This document shows, piece after piece, positions 45,560-54,100 of a stretch of DNA of 64,000 nucleotides. The translations under genes and the position numbers were made by a program. This DNA comes from Devosia nanyangense (GTDB lineage: Bacteria > Pseudomonadota > Alphaproteobacteria > Rhizobiales > Devosiaceae). Each line of letters opens with the position of its first letter. Within the stretch, counting starts at the first letter, position 1. The notes beneath the pieces are model-generated. The model was given only the letters and a program-made list of their open reading frames with translations. It made no database searches and was not told where the DNA came from. The DNA lies in the NCBI GenBank assembly GCA_016213505.1, contig JACRAF010000038.1:24943-88942 (forward strand), written 5' to 3'.

Positions 45560-45670
45560 CTACTTCCCGGGGACCGAGACGCTGAACCATCCGGCCCCGA
45601 GCCCGATGGCCAGCGCGCCCAGCATGTAGGGCCAATAGACGCCGAGGAGATAGCTCAGCTGATCCAGCAT
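45560..45670 (-). CDS. 36-residue single-pass membrane peptide
   Basis: A very short ORF, MLDQLSYLLGVYWPYMLGAL then AIGLGAGWFSVSVPGK, i.e. one membrane helix (about 9-30). It begins 5 bases after the OmpA/BON gene stop and is preceded by GAGGAG at the end of that gene, 8 bases before the ATG. It ends 16 bases before the 355-aa membrane protein gene. The good ribosome site, spacing and hydrophobic content argue it is real. It reads as part of a longer in-frame ORF, so automated calls may miss it. The role is unknown, perhaps envelope assembly with its neighbours. Confidence 0.65.
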   Translation of the reverse strand: MLDQLSYLLGVYWPYMLGALAIGLGAGWFSVSVPGK

Positions 45671-45674
45671 CGGC

Positions 45675-48600
45675 TCACTCCTCGGTGATGGTGAAGGCGA
45701 TGCGGCGGTTCTGCTGCTTGCCTTGCTTGGTGTCGTTGGGCGCGATGGGCTCGGACTCGCCATAGCCCTCGGCGTAGAGCCGGGCCTCATCGACGGCGCG
45801 TTCGATCAGCGCCGCAACCACGGCTTCGGCACGCGAAACCGAGAGGGCGAGATTGAGCTCCTCGGCGCCATCGGCATCGGTGTGTCCCTCAACATGCACG
45901 TAGGTGCCGGGGCAGATCGCGAGGTCGGTCGCCAGCTCGTCGAGCACCGGCAGCGAAGCGGCGATCAGCGTCGCTTTGCCGGACTGGAATAGAATGGCGT
46001 TTCGGCCGGCCAGAGCCCCGACCCGGTCGCGGCAGACGTCGATCGGAGCAAGCAGATCGACGGCGACCGACCAGTCGGCACCCTTGGGCAGGCCGGCGAT
46101 GCCGGCGGCGACGGCGTCCCTGACCGCTGCCGTCTCCACCTTGCCACGGAGCCACCAGCGCGCACCGTCGAAGCCGAGCCGCCCCTCGTTCAGCCGGGTC
46201 AGTGCATCGATGCCGCCGATGCCGTTGGTGATGAAGTCCATCGGCAGCCCGGTCGCGATCGTCAGCGCATCGGTTGGCACGTCGCCGGCAATGCCGCCGA
46301 AATAGGCCGCGGCCGCGGCGGCCGGAACGGCGCCCTTGAGCGCGATGGCAGCGCCGCGGGCGCGGCTCGCCTCGAAGACAAGGGTGTCGGGCACGGGAAC
46401 GACGGCATCGAGCCCGGTTGGCGCGACCTCGCGGTCCTGAGCCGGCTCGGAGGAGGATTCGATGGACAGCTGCATCTGCTCCGAGGACGGCTCGGACGAG
46501 GACTCGGTCGCCGGTTCCATGAACGGCTCGGACGGGTATGCCTCGGACGACGGCTCGGCGGAGGCGCTCATTTCGGACGACGGCTCGAGCGAGACGACGT
46601 CCGGTGCAGAACTCACCTCCGTCGACGGCTCGGACGACGATGACGGTTCGCTCGAGGGGGGCGGTGGGGGTGGATAGCCGGTGATGGTGGTGGTCCAGAG
46701 GGCGCCCTGCCTGCTGCCGGCGGTGAGCGCCGCAAGAGCGGCAGCGCCCTGCTCGTCGGAGGCGATGTCGCCGCTGAGCAGCCACTTGCTGCCGTCGAAC
46801 GCGGCCCTGCCGTTGGTCAGGTGGCTCAGCGCATCGAGTCCGGCGCTGAGATCGTCGGCAAAGCCTGCCGGTTCACCCGAGGCGATGACGGTCGTGTCGC
46901 GCGTGACGTTGCCGGCCTGCCCGGTCGCCGAGGTTCTCAGCGCTTCGTCCGGAACGTAGCCCGAGAGTATGACGGAGCCGTCGGCGGCCTTTTCAGCCGA
47001 CCATAGATAAGGGGTAACGACCGGCGCCGCGCCCTTGGCCTGGATGGCGATCTGCCAATTGGCGGGGTTGATGCCTCCACTGAGCCGGTTCTGGATGGCT
47101 TCGCGGGCGCCAGCGTCGCCGGCCCCGCCGGTCAGCGTCCAGTGCGTGCCTGCAAGGCCGAGCGAGCCCTCGTCGAGCGCCATCAGCGCATCGATGCCGG
47201 CCAGCGCGCTCGTGCCGAAATCGGGCGGTGCCCCAGCCCCGAGCACGGTGCTGTCGAGGGCGTTGGGGGCGCGCGATCTGGCGACGCGCTGGAACGCTTC
47301 CGCCGGCACGAAGCCGCTGAAGCTCAGCTTGCCGTCTGCCGACTTCTGGGCACGCCAGACATAGGGGGCGATGACCGGCAGCGCCGGCCGCGCCGCGGGC
47401 TTGGGCAGATGCACGTCATAGGTCCAGCCGGCAGTGCGCAGCCCCGCCTCGGAATAGGCCACGTCGGCGGCAAAACCCTTCTTGGCGCTGTCGACCGCGC
47501 CGTCGATGGCCCAGTTGGCGCCGTCGAAGGTCAGCGTGCCCGAATCGAGCAGGGCCAGCACCTCAAGCCCCTTGGCGGCGAATCGCGCGAAGTTCCCTGG
47601 CGCTCCGTCGGCCGGATCGGCAGTGTCGGTGGCGAGATTTGCGATCTTGGCATGGAGCGCCGATCGGATTGCCTCGTCCGGCACGAAGCCGCTGAGCGTG
47701 GTCTGGCCGGACTCGGCCTTGGTGGCCGACCAGGTGAACGGATTGGCAACCGGCGGATGGAGTTGGGCGGCCGCGAGGGTCAGACCCTGCGGAGCGCCCT
47801 CCGCGACGATGGCAAGCGCCGCCTTGAAATCAGCAACGGTCCCGGCGCGGCCACCCAGGCTGAGCATTGTGCCTTTGAGCTCGAAGCGCCCCTCACCGAG
47901 ATGTGCCAGGGCCGCAAGGCCGAAATCGACGCCCGATTCGAAGCGATCGGGCGCCCCTCGCCCGAGGCTGACTTTCGCGACGTCTGCGCCCGCAAGCGCG
48001 GCCAGCCGGTCTCTGGTGGCGGTATCCGGGACGAAGCCAGCGAAGGTCAGCTTGTCGCCGGTCTTGTCGATGCTCAGGGTGAACTCAGCGATGCGCGGCG
48101 GCGCGAGGGTCGCCTTACCGCCGAGCTTGGTGACCTGGGCGGTGACCTGGGCGGCAATGTCACTGGTGGCCGGGGCTCCAGATAGGCTGATGACACCGTC
48201 GTTGATCTCGACCTCGCCGCTCTCGAGCAGCAGCAGAGTTTGCAACAGAGTCAGGGCCGTATCGGCGAAGCCTGAAGGTTCGCCCGAAGCCAAGGTCAGA
48301 GTGGTCGACACCGGGACATTGGCGGGCGCGACGGCGCGCAGCTGGTCGGCGAGATCCGGTGTTGGCGTATCGCCGGTGATCGTGACGGAGGCGCCGTCGA
48401 ACTTGGCCGACCAGACATAGGGAGAGGCGACGGCCGGAATCACCGTCAGTGCAGCAATCGTCACGCCCGGAGGAACTGACTGGCGCAGGGTTTCGAGTTC
48501 GTCGAAGGCGGCGGGCGATTTCGCCCGACCCTCGATGCTGAGCGACAGGTCGGCCAAGCTTACCTCGCCGTGGTCGAACTGGCGGAGCGCCGCGAGACCG

Positions 48601-49067
48601 AATTTCGCGGCGGCCTCGAACGTGCCGGCGTCCGGCGCTCCCGACAAGAGGCGCGTGGTGTCGGTGGCGTTCCCTGCTTTCGCGACGATCGCGGCATGGA
48701 CCGCATCGCTCGGGAAGCCGCCGCTCAGCGTCACCGTTCCGTCCTTCAGGACGGCAGCGAAAGGGAACGGGCTGACGAACTCGGCCAGCCGCACGTCCGA
48801 CTGCACAGCGCGGATGCCGCGCACGCCGACGAGCGCAGCCGTCGCCCCGTCGATCATCGCCTGGCTGGTCGCGGTGCCGCTCAGAATTGCATCGCGGCCC
48901 TCGATGTCGACCTTTGCCCAGGCCAGGTCGCCGGCCTCGAGCGACATCGCGGCGCGGTTCGAGAGATCAGCCGTCGCCGACCCGTCGGTCTGCGTGATGG
49001 CAATGGCGGTTCCACCGATGACGGTGACCAGGCCCCCAATCAGCCATTTTAGAAAAGTGCCGGCCAT
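45675..49067 (-). CDS. giant BON/OmpA-family protein with tandem repeats
   Basis: A 1130-residue envelope protein. It has an N-terminal membrane helix (about 5-25) and a BON-like region (about 45-98). Seven related units of about 115 residues then start near 99, 216, 326, 442, 568, 686 and 893. Their shared pattern is Y-V-W-S-A-x-K...L-S-G-F-V-P-D-E-A-L-R, then G-A-P-x-x-F, then a GLDALxxLxxGxLxxDGxxWxLxG core. A Ser/Glu/Pro-rich linker (799-880, SSEPS repeats) splits units 6 and 7. The C-terminal OmpA domain (1021-1130) has VEGHTDADG with Asp1064 and Arg1079, so it should bind peptidoglycan. The start at 49067 has GGGGG upstream; the longest ORF adds 19 residues. Confidence 0.85.
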   Translation of the reverse strand: MAGTFLKWLIGGLVTVIGGTAIAITQTDGSATADLSNRAAMSLEAGDLAWAKVDIEGRDAILSGTATSQAMIDGATAALVGVRGIRAVQSDVRLAEFVSPFPFAAVLKDGTVTLSGGFPSDAVHAAIVAKAGNATDTTRLLSGAPDAGTFEAAAKFGLAALRQFDHGEVSLADLSLSIEGRAKSPAAFDELETLRQSVPPGVTIAALTVIPAVASPYVWSAKFDGASVTITGDTPTPDLADQLRAVAPANVPVSTTLTLASGEPSGFADTALTLLQTLLLLESGEVEINDGVISLSGAPATSDIAAQVTAQVTKLGGKATLAPPRIAEFTLSIDKTGDKLTFAGFVPDTATRDRLAALAGADVAKVSLGRGAPDRFESGVDFGLAALAHLGEGRFELKGTMLSLGGRAGTVADFKAALAIVAEGAPQGLTLAAAQLHPPVANPFTWSATKAESGQTTLSGFVPDEAIRSALHAKIANLATDTADPADGAPGNFARFAAKGLEVLALLDSGTLTFDGANWAIDGAVDSAKKGFAADVAYSEAGLRTAGWTYDVHLPKPAARPALPVIAPYVWRAQKSADGKLSFSGFVPAEAFQRVARSRAPNALDSTVLGAGAPPDFGTSALAGIDALMALDEGSLGLAGTHWTLTGGAGDAGAREAIQNRLSGGINPANWQIAIQAKGAAPVVTPYLWSAEKAADGSVILSGYVPDEALRTSATGQAGNVTRDTTVIASGEPAGFADDLSAGLDALSHLTNGRAAFDGSKWLLSGDIASDEQGAAALAALTAGSRQGALWTTTITGYPPPPPPSSEPSSSSEPSTEVSSAPDVVSLEPSSEMSASAEPSSEAYPSEPFMEPATESSSEPSSEQMQLSIESSSEPAQDREVAPTGLDAVVPVPDTLVFEASRARGAAIALKGAVPAAAAAAYFGGIAGDVPTDALTIATGLPMDFITNGIGGIDALTRLNEGRLGFDGARWWLRGKVETAAVRDAVAAGIAGLPKGADWSVAVDLLAPIDVCRDRVGALAGRNAILFQSGKATLIAASLPVLDELATDLAICPGTYVHVEGHTDADGAEELNLALSVSRAEAVVAALIERAVDEARLYAEGYGESEPIAPNDTKQGKQQNRRIAFTITEE

Positions 49068-49224
49068 GATGCCCCCGAAACGCCGCTGCAACCGCTTCGC
49101 GCCGCACGCGATAGCAGAACCCACGGCCTAAGCAAACCGCTCCATCCAATTGTTTGTCGGCAATTGTTTGGCCGCCGATTGTTCAATGCCTGGGCGGGCT
49201 TGAACGGCAAATGAACCGACAAAA

Positions 49225-49251
49225 GAAAAGGCCCGGCTGAGCCGGGCCTTT
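49225..49251 (-). terminator. intrinsic terminator after the porin gene
   Basis: Stem AAAGGCCCGGC/GCCGGGCCTTT with a 3-base loop, followed on the minus strand by TTCTTTTG, 26 bases past the porin stop. Strong rho-independent terminator, so the porin is probably monocistronic and separate from the OmpA/BON operon. Confidence 0.85.
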
Positions 49252-49276
49252 CCCAAATCCGCGATGCGGATCGATC

Positions 49277-50488
49277 TTACTTGATCGACTTGGCAGCCTT
49301 GAAGGTCGCCTTGTAGGCGCCAAGGGTGTTGGCCTCGCCGGCGATGCTCGCCGTGAAACCACCGCCCGGAGCCCAGGCCAGACCGGCCTTGCCGTAGACC
49401 GCCGCTGCCGCGATCGTGCTGTCTTCCGCGCCGACCGCCGCAGTGAGCGTGATCGTCTCGGTGACCGCAGCGGAAACACCCGCTTCGACCTGGTAGACGT
49501 TGGCCGCGCCGGAGAAGTAACGGCCGCCGAGGTTCAGCGTCACGCCATCGGTGACAGCCGCACTGAGCGAACCGCCAACACCCCATTCACCCGCCACAGT
49601 GGCTTCGGCAGACGCCGCGAGAGTGAACATGTCGAAGGTCGCCGAAGCGGAACCGAGAACGTTCCACCAACCGGTGTCGTCAGCCGCAACCGCGCCGACG
49701 ATCGTGATCGGATCCCAGGTGCCCTTGAAGCCCGCGTGGAACTTCCAGGCGCCAGCGGCGTCCAGTGCACCCGACGCGTGCGCGCTGATGCCGTCGCCGG
49801 CATACGAGATCACGCCAACGCCGGTGATGATCGCCGGAGAACTGGTCTGAAGATCTTCGACGGCGCCACCGATCGACAGGCCGTTGCCCAGGTTCGAAAC
49901 GACCTGGATCACGTTGCCGCCCGTGGCCGCACCAGTGGTGGCAAAGCCCACACCAGCATCGACGTTCGACGAGTTGAACAGGCCGAGATAGTTCAGCGGG
50001 GCGTCATCGCCGTCGTTGAAGATCGAGCTCTTGTGGCCGGCCATCAGCATGGTCGTGTCGCCGATGCCAACCCAGGCCTCGTCCGCCACGACTGCCGGAT
50101 CGGCAGTGGTGCTGAGGCTGTCAACCAACAGCTTGATGGTCGCCGTCGCCGGGCCGAAATCGCTGTCGGCGGTGGCAACAAACTTCAGCCAGGCGTCGAT
50201 GTCGAGGTCGGCGTCGGTGGTGCCGTTGCCGGTGTTCACGGAGTAAGTACCGCCGGTCCGGGAGAACGTCACGTAGACCGTGCCGGTGCCGTAGTCGCCG
50301 ATGGAGTATTCCATCGAGACGTTGCCGGTGATCTGCAGGCAGTTGTCATCCGACGAGATCGTCAGGCCGGAGAGACCGAGCTCGTCGCACACGTCGAGCG
50401 ACGTCACGACACCCAGGTCGGCAGCGTAGCCGCTGGCCGCAAGGCCGGTGGCTGCGATGGAACCGAGAAGCAGGCTCCTGATTTTCAT
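49277..50488 (-). CDS. outer-membrane porin
   Basis: A 403-residue porin of the type seen in Devosia and relatives. It has a signal peptide MKIRSLLLGSIAATGLAASG (cleavage near AYA-A), then alternating beta strands rich in Gly, Ala, Asp and aromatic turn residues, ending AAKSIK with a terminal hydrophobic strand. A GGAGG site sits 6-7 bases before the ATG. Two Cys residues near the N-terminus (DVCDEL, DNCLQI) may form a disulfide loop. Codon choice is biased to a few codons, consistent with high expression. Confidence 0.88.
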   Translation of the reverse strand: MKIRSLLLGSIAATGLAASGYAADLGVVTSLDVCDELGLSGLTISSDDNCLQITGNVSMEYSIGDYGTGTVYVTFSRTGGTYSVNTGNGTTDADLDIDAWLKFVATADSDFGPATATIKLLVDSLSTTADPAVVADEAWVGIGDTTMLMAGHKSSIFNDGDDAPLNYLGLFNSSNVDAGVGFATTGAATGGNVIQVVSNLGNGLSIGGAVEDLQTSSPAIITGVGVISYAGDGISAHASGALDAAGAWKFHAGFKGTWDPITIVGAVAADDTGWWNVLGSASATFDMFTLAASAEATVAGEWGVGGSLSAAVTDGVTLNLGGRYFSGAANVYQVEAGVSAAVTETITLTAAVGAEDSTIAAAAVYGKAGLAWAPGGGFTASIAGEANTLGAYKATFKAAKSIK

Positions 50489-50892
50489 TGTTGACCTCCA
50501 AAGTCAGTCATTCGTTTTGCCGGGTCTCCCCGACGGTTTGTCGAAACGCGACCACACTTGTTAGTGTGTGTTGTCGTCGCGTCGCGACCGACAAACGATC
50601 CCATGCATGGATTCGCAGTAGCCACATTACCCACCCCGGGGAGGTGCGCAATCGCACAAAGGCCAAATTGTGGAAGACGAACCATGGTTGCCGCGGTGTT
50701 GTTGCAGATTCAGCACACGTTTCGAAAGCTCCCGTTAACACGCCTGAATCAGCGGTTAAGACGCCTGCTCCCGGGGCCCGGCGCGCCGGGCCCCGGTCCG
50801 ATTGTGGCAACAAGCCGGCCCCCGGATGGCAGGCTCCCGGTGGTGACAGAGGGCGCAAATCCCTTTAGGCGGATGGCCCGACGGAGGACCTC
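50489..50892. other. gene-free region between porin and SDR genes
   Basis: About 404 bp, AT-richer at the porin side, with the porin promoter presumably in it. It includes a small ACACTTGTTAGTGT hairpin (near 50554) and, near the SDR gene, a perfect 26-bp palindrome (50771-50796, centred on GGCGCGCC). I see no RNA gene or convincing ORF. Confidence 0.55.
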
Positions 50893-51633
50893 ATGACTTC
50901 CAAGCGCATTGTCATCACCGGCGGCACGTCCGGCATTGGCCGCGCGGCGGCATTGGGCTTTGCCCAGGCCGGCTGGCAGGTCGCGATCTGCGGCCGGCGG
51001 GCGGATCGGCTCGCCGAGGCCAAAGCGGCGGGAAACCTTGCCCTGGCCGACGTCGCCGACGTCACCGATCCCGAGGCGGTCGCCCGGTTCTTCACCAAGG
51101 CGCGGGTCGAACTGGGCGGCATCGATGTGGTCTTCAACAACGCCGGCGCGTTCGCGGCCGCCGCGAGTTTCGGCGACATCGAGGTCGAAACCTGGCGGAA
51201 GATGATCGATATCAACCTCAACGGCGCGTTCTACGTGGCGCGCGAGGCCTTTCGGGCGATGCGCGCCCAGACGCCGCAAGGCGGGCGGATCATCAACAAC
51301 GGCTCGATATCGGCCTATGTGCCGCGGCCAGGGGCCGCCTCCTACACGGCGTCGAAACACGCCATCACCGGCCTGACCAAAGCGATTTCGCTCGACGGGC
51401 GGGCGTTTCGGATCGCCTGCGGGCAGATCGACATCGGCAATACCGCGACCGACATGACCTCGAACATGTCGTCTGGCTCGCTGCAGGCCGATGGCTCGCT
51501 CAGGCCCGAACCGACGTTCGACGTCAAGCACGTGGTCGACGCGCTGCTCTACATGGCCGGTCTACCGCTCGAGGCGAACGTGCAGTTCATGACTATCATG
51601 GCGACCGCAATGCCCTATATCGGGCGTGGCTGA
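50893..51633 (+). CDS. short-chain dehydrogenase/reductase (SDR)
   Basis: A 246-residue classical SDR with an NAD(P) motif ITGGTSGIGRAAALGFAQAG (TGGxxGIG), catalytic Tyr/Lys in GAASYTASKHAI (YxxxK), NNAG (residues about 75-78), and a catalytic Ser in NNGSISAYV. The substrate is unknown. Gene is preceded by GGAGGAC a few bases before the ATG. It may be co-transcribed with the sulfotransferase gene 54 bases downstream. Confidence 0.92.
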   Translation: MTSKRIVITGGTSGIGRAAALGFAQAGWQVAICGRRADRLAEAKAAGNLALADVADVTDPEAVARFFTKARVELGGIDVVFNNAGAFAAAASFGDIEVETWRKMIDINLNGAFYVAREAFRAMRAQTPQGGRIINNGSISAYVPRPGAASYTASKHAITGLTKAISLDGRAFRIACGQIDIGNTATDMTSNMSSGSLQADGSLRPEPTFDVKHVVDALLYMAGLPLEANVQFMTIMATAMPYIGRG

Positions 51634-51687
51634 GGCTGCACGCCCCCTTGGTGCCGGTCGGCCGCAGAGTGCTCGAGGTACGCCGCG

Positions 51688-53379
51688 ATGTCGATTGAAC
51701 GTCTCTCCGATCCCGCAGCGGAGACCGCCGCCCAGCAAATGCTGTTTGCGCCACTTCGGAGCCTCGGCTTCGCTCGCAAAGGGGCGGAGGAATACTACAC
51801 GGCTATATCGCACTCGGACGACGAGATCGTCCGCTTCGGTGCACTTTGCCAGACCCTGGCAGTCTGCACATTGCCGGCTGCTCGCATCGAAGAGGTTCTC
51901 GCGCTTTGCAGGCACGGGGCAATCAAGCGTCGCGCCTACGACTACTTCCAAAAAGAACTCGATACGCCGACGTCCCAACGCATCGCGGCCATTCCGGCCC
52001 AGAGCGAGGATGTGGCACGCACTGCCCAGATGCAGGCGGAGCTGTCTTTCGATTTTGACGGCGCACGTGATGCCGCCGTCGCGCTCTACAGAGCGACCGG
52101 AGAAATTGCCCACCTGATCGACGCCGCGCACTACGCCGAGCACCCGGCCGGGTGGCGCGCCGCGGCAGAGTGGTTCGTGCGGGCCGTCGCGATCTTTCCG
52201 CTCGATCCGCTGCCGGCCGCCAAACTTCTCCTCATGCTCTCGGAGGCAAATCAGTTCGACCTGGTGGAGGAGCTATTGCGCCTTCTCGGACGGGCCAGCC
52301 TCCATCCCTACCTCTGCGGCGTCTTTTCTGGCGCAGTCCTGCTCGGGCGTGGCGACCCCAAGGCCGCGCTGGCCGCGCTGGCCGCCCTCCGGCCACCACC
52401 GGATCCGGCGCCGCGAGTGCTGAAGGCAGCGAGGGGTCACGCGCTGAGGCTGGCTGGCGAGGCGTCCGAGAGGCTTGGGGACTTCAAGGGTTCCTACCGC
52501 TACTTCGTCGAAATGAACCGGCTCGAACTCTCGCCCGGCGTCGACGGCAAGGGGGCAATCAAAGGGGCCCTGTCCGACAGCGCCATAACCATACCCGAAC
52601 TGCCGACATTGCGGCGTGACGACGTCGTGATGATGCTCGGCTTTGCGCGGTCCGGCACCACCCTGCTCGAGCTGGTCCTTGGCAACCATCCCGACATCGA
52701 AGCGCTCGAAGAGCCCCCTACCTGGTCGGCCGCAATGGCCTATGTCCGTTCGGGCCGGCGGTCGCGCGCTGCTGCGCAAACCGATCCCCAATCGTTCTTC
52801 GAGGCTGCCCGGAACCGATATTTCGATGAGGTCGCACGGCACCGTCAAAAGCCCGGCGCTCATTTCGTCGTCGACAAATTCCCGATGCGCACGCTTTCGG
52901 CGGTTCCGCTGAAACGGATGTTGCCGGAACAGAAGTACATCTTCTGCATCCGCCACCCCTTCGACGTCGTGCTCAGCTGCTTCCGCCAGCGTTTCGTCGC
53001 CAATTCCGGGATGGAGAATTTCCGGACCTTCCAGGGCAGCGTCGAGTTCTACGACTTCACCATGTCGCAGTGGTTCGGAGTCCACACCCTCGCCGATGAA
53101 TTGGTGCACTATCTCAAATACGACGATCTCGTCACCTCGTTCGAAGGCTCGGTTCGCGGCACCCTCGACTTCACGGGCGTGGAATGGGACGAACGCGTCA
53201 GAGACTTCGCCGAATATGCCGACAGCCGTGTCGCCGTCACTCCAAGCTACCAGAAGATCCGCAAGGGCCTATCCCTGGGCGTACAGACCTACTGGCGGAA
53301 CTATGGATTCCTGTTCCAGACGCCGGAGGCCAAGCCACTGCATAAATGGGCGGAGTTCTTCGCCTATCCGACCGCCTAG
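51688..53379 (+). CDS. sulfotransferase with N-terminal helical repeat domain
   Basis: A 563-residue protein. The N-terminal half (about 1-290) is Ala/Leu-rich helical, TPR-like. The C-terminal half (about 300-560) is a PAPS-dependent sulfotransferase fold: GFARSGTTLLELVLGNHPDI (5'-phosphosulfate loop at about 317-327) and CIRHPFDVVLSCFRQRF (3'-phosphate-binding site at about 420-430), with FVVDKFPMRTL. Sulfotransferase_3-like proteins with TPR domains modify lipids, glycans or proteins. The acceptor is unknown. Its third-position GC is a little lower than its neighbours. Confidence 0.88.
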   Translation: MSIERLSDPAAETAAQQMLFAPLRSLGFARKGAEEYYTAISHSDDEIVRFGALCQTLAVCTLPAARIEEVLALCRHGAIKRRAYDYFQKELDTPTSQRIAAIPAQSEDVARTAQMQAELSFDFDGARDAAVALYRATGEIAHLIDAAHYAEHPAGWRAAAEWFVRAVAIFPLDPLPAAKLLLMLSEANQFDLVEELLRLLGRASLHPYLCGVFSGAVLLGRGDPKAALAALAALRPPPDPAPRVLKAARGHALRLAGEASERLGDFKGSYRYFVEMNRLELSPGVDGKGAIKGALSDSAITIPELPTLRRDDVVMMLGFARSGTTLLELVLGNHPDIEALEEPPTWSAAMAYVRSGRRSRAAAQTDPQSFFEAARNRYFDEVARHRQKPGAHFVVDKFPMRTLSAVPLKRMLPEQKYIFCIRHPFDVVLSCFRQRFVANSGMENFRTFQGSVEFYDFTMSQWFGVHTLADELVHYLKYDDLVTSFEGSVRGTLDFTGVEWDERVRDFAEYADSRVAVTPSYQKIRKGLSLGVQTYWRNYGFLFQTPEAKPLHKWAEFFAYPTA

Positions 53380-53388
53380 AGTCGAGTT

Positions 53389-54033
53389 CTATTTGTCCGC
53401 TTTCATCACCGCGATATTGAAGATCTCAGTGCCGAGCACGCCGTAGAGCCTGACCCAGAGCGGCAGCAGCTGCTCGGCGGCGCGGGCGCTGGTGATATCG
53501 CCAAGATCGATGATCGACTGCCAGCCCAGGGTGCGCAGGAAATCCATCACCTTGCCCTTGGCACGCTTGTCGTTGCCGGAGACGAACACGCTGTGCGGCC
53601 CGGGCACGCGCGATGGTTCGATCATCACCGCGGCGTTGACGGTGTTGAGGGATTTCACCACGAACACGCCGGGCAGCGCCCGCTGGATCTGCTCGGCCAG
53701 CGAGTCCGTGTTGGAGACCGACAGATGCGGCGGAAACCCCTTCGAGAAATCGAGCGGGTTGGCGACATCGATCAGGATCTTGCCGTCGAGTTCGCCGGCG
53801 AGCGTCGAGAGCATGCCCAGCGAGGTGTCGCCGCGGGTGCAGTTGAGCACCAGGTCGCCGTGGCGGGCGGCGTCGGCAAAGGTCCCTGCCCCACCGCCGG
53901 TGCGCTGCGCGAACGCGAGGACCTTCTCATTGTCGGCGGAGCGGGCGCCCATCATCACGTCGTGGCCCATGGCGACCAGCTTGGCGCCAACGGTCTGCCC
54001 CGCCGAACCCGTTCCCAAGACCCCGATCTTCAT
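53389..54033 (-). CDS. F420-type NADP-binding oxidoreductase
   Basis: A 214-residue Rossmann-fold protein of the NADPH-dependent F420 reductase-like (Npd/F420_oxidored) family: MKIGVLGTGSAGQTVGAKLV at the N-terminus (GxGxxG-like GTGSAG), MMGARSADNEKV and the central NCTRGDTSLGML and ILIDVANPLDFSKG. Alphaproteobacteria generally lack F420, so the cofactor is probably plain NADP(H). Converges with the sulfotransferase gene with a 9-base gap. Function unknown. Confidence 0.85.
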   Translation of the reverse strand: MKIGVLGTGSAGQTVGAKLVAMGHDVMMGARSADNEKVLAFAQRTGGGAGTFADAARHGDLVLNCTRGDTSLGMLSTLAGELDGKILIDVANPLDFSKGFPPHLSVSNTDSLAEQIQRALPGVFVVKSLNTVNAAVMIEPSRVPGPHSVFVSGNDKRAKGKVMDFLRTLGWQSIIDLGDITSARAAEQLLPLWVRLYGVLGTEIFNIAVMKADK

Positions 54034-54100
54034 GCCGATTCTCCCTGCCGGCCGCCTGTGTAGCAGGCGGGAGCGACCGGGGAACAGTCACGAACGACGA

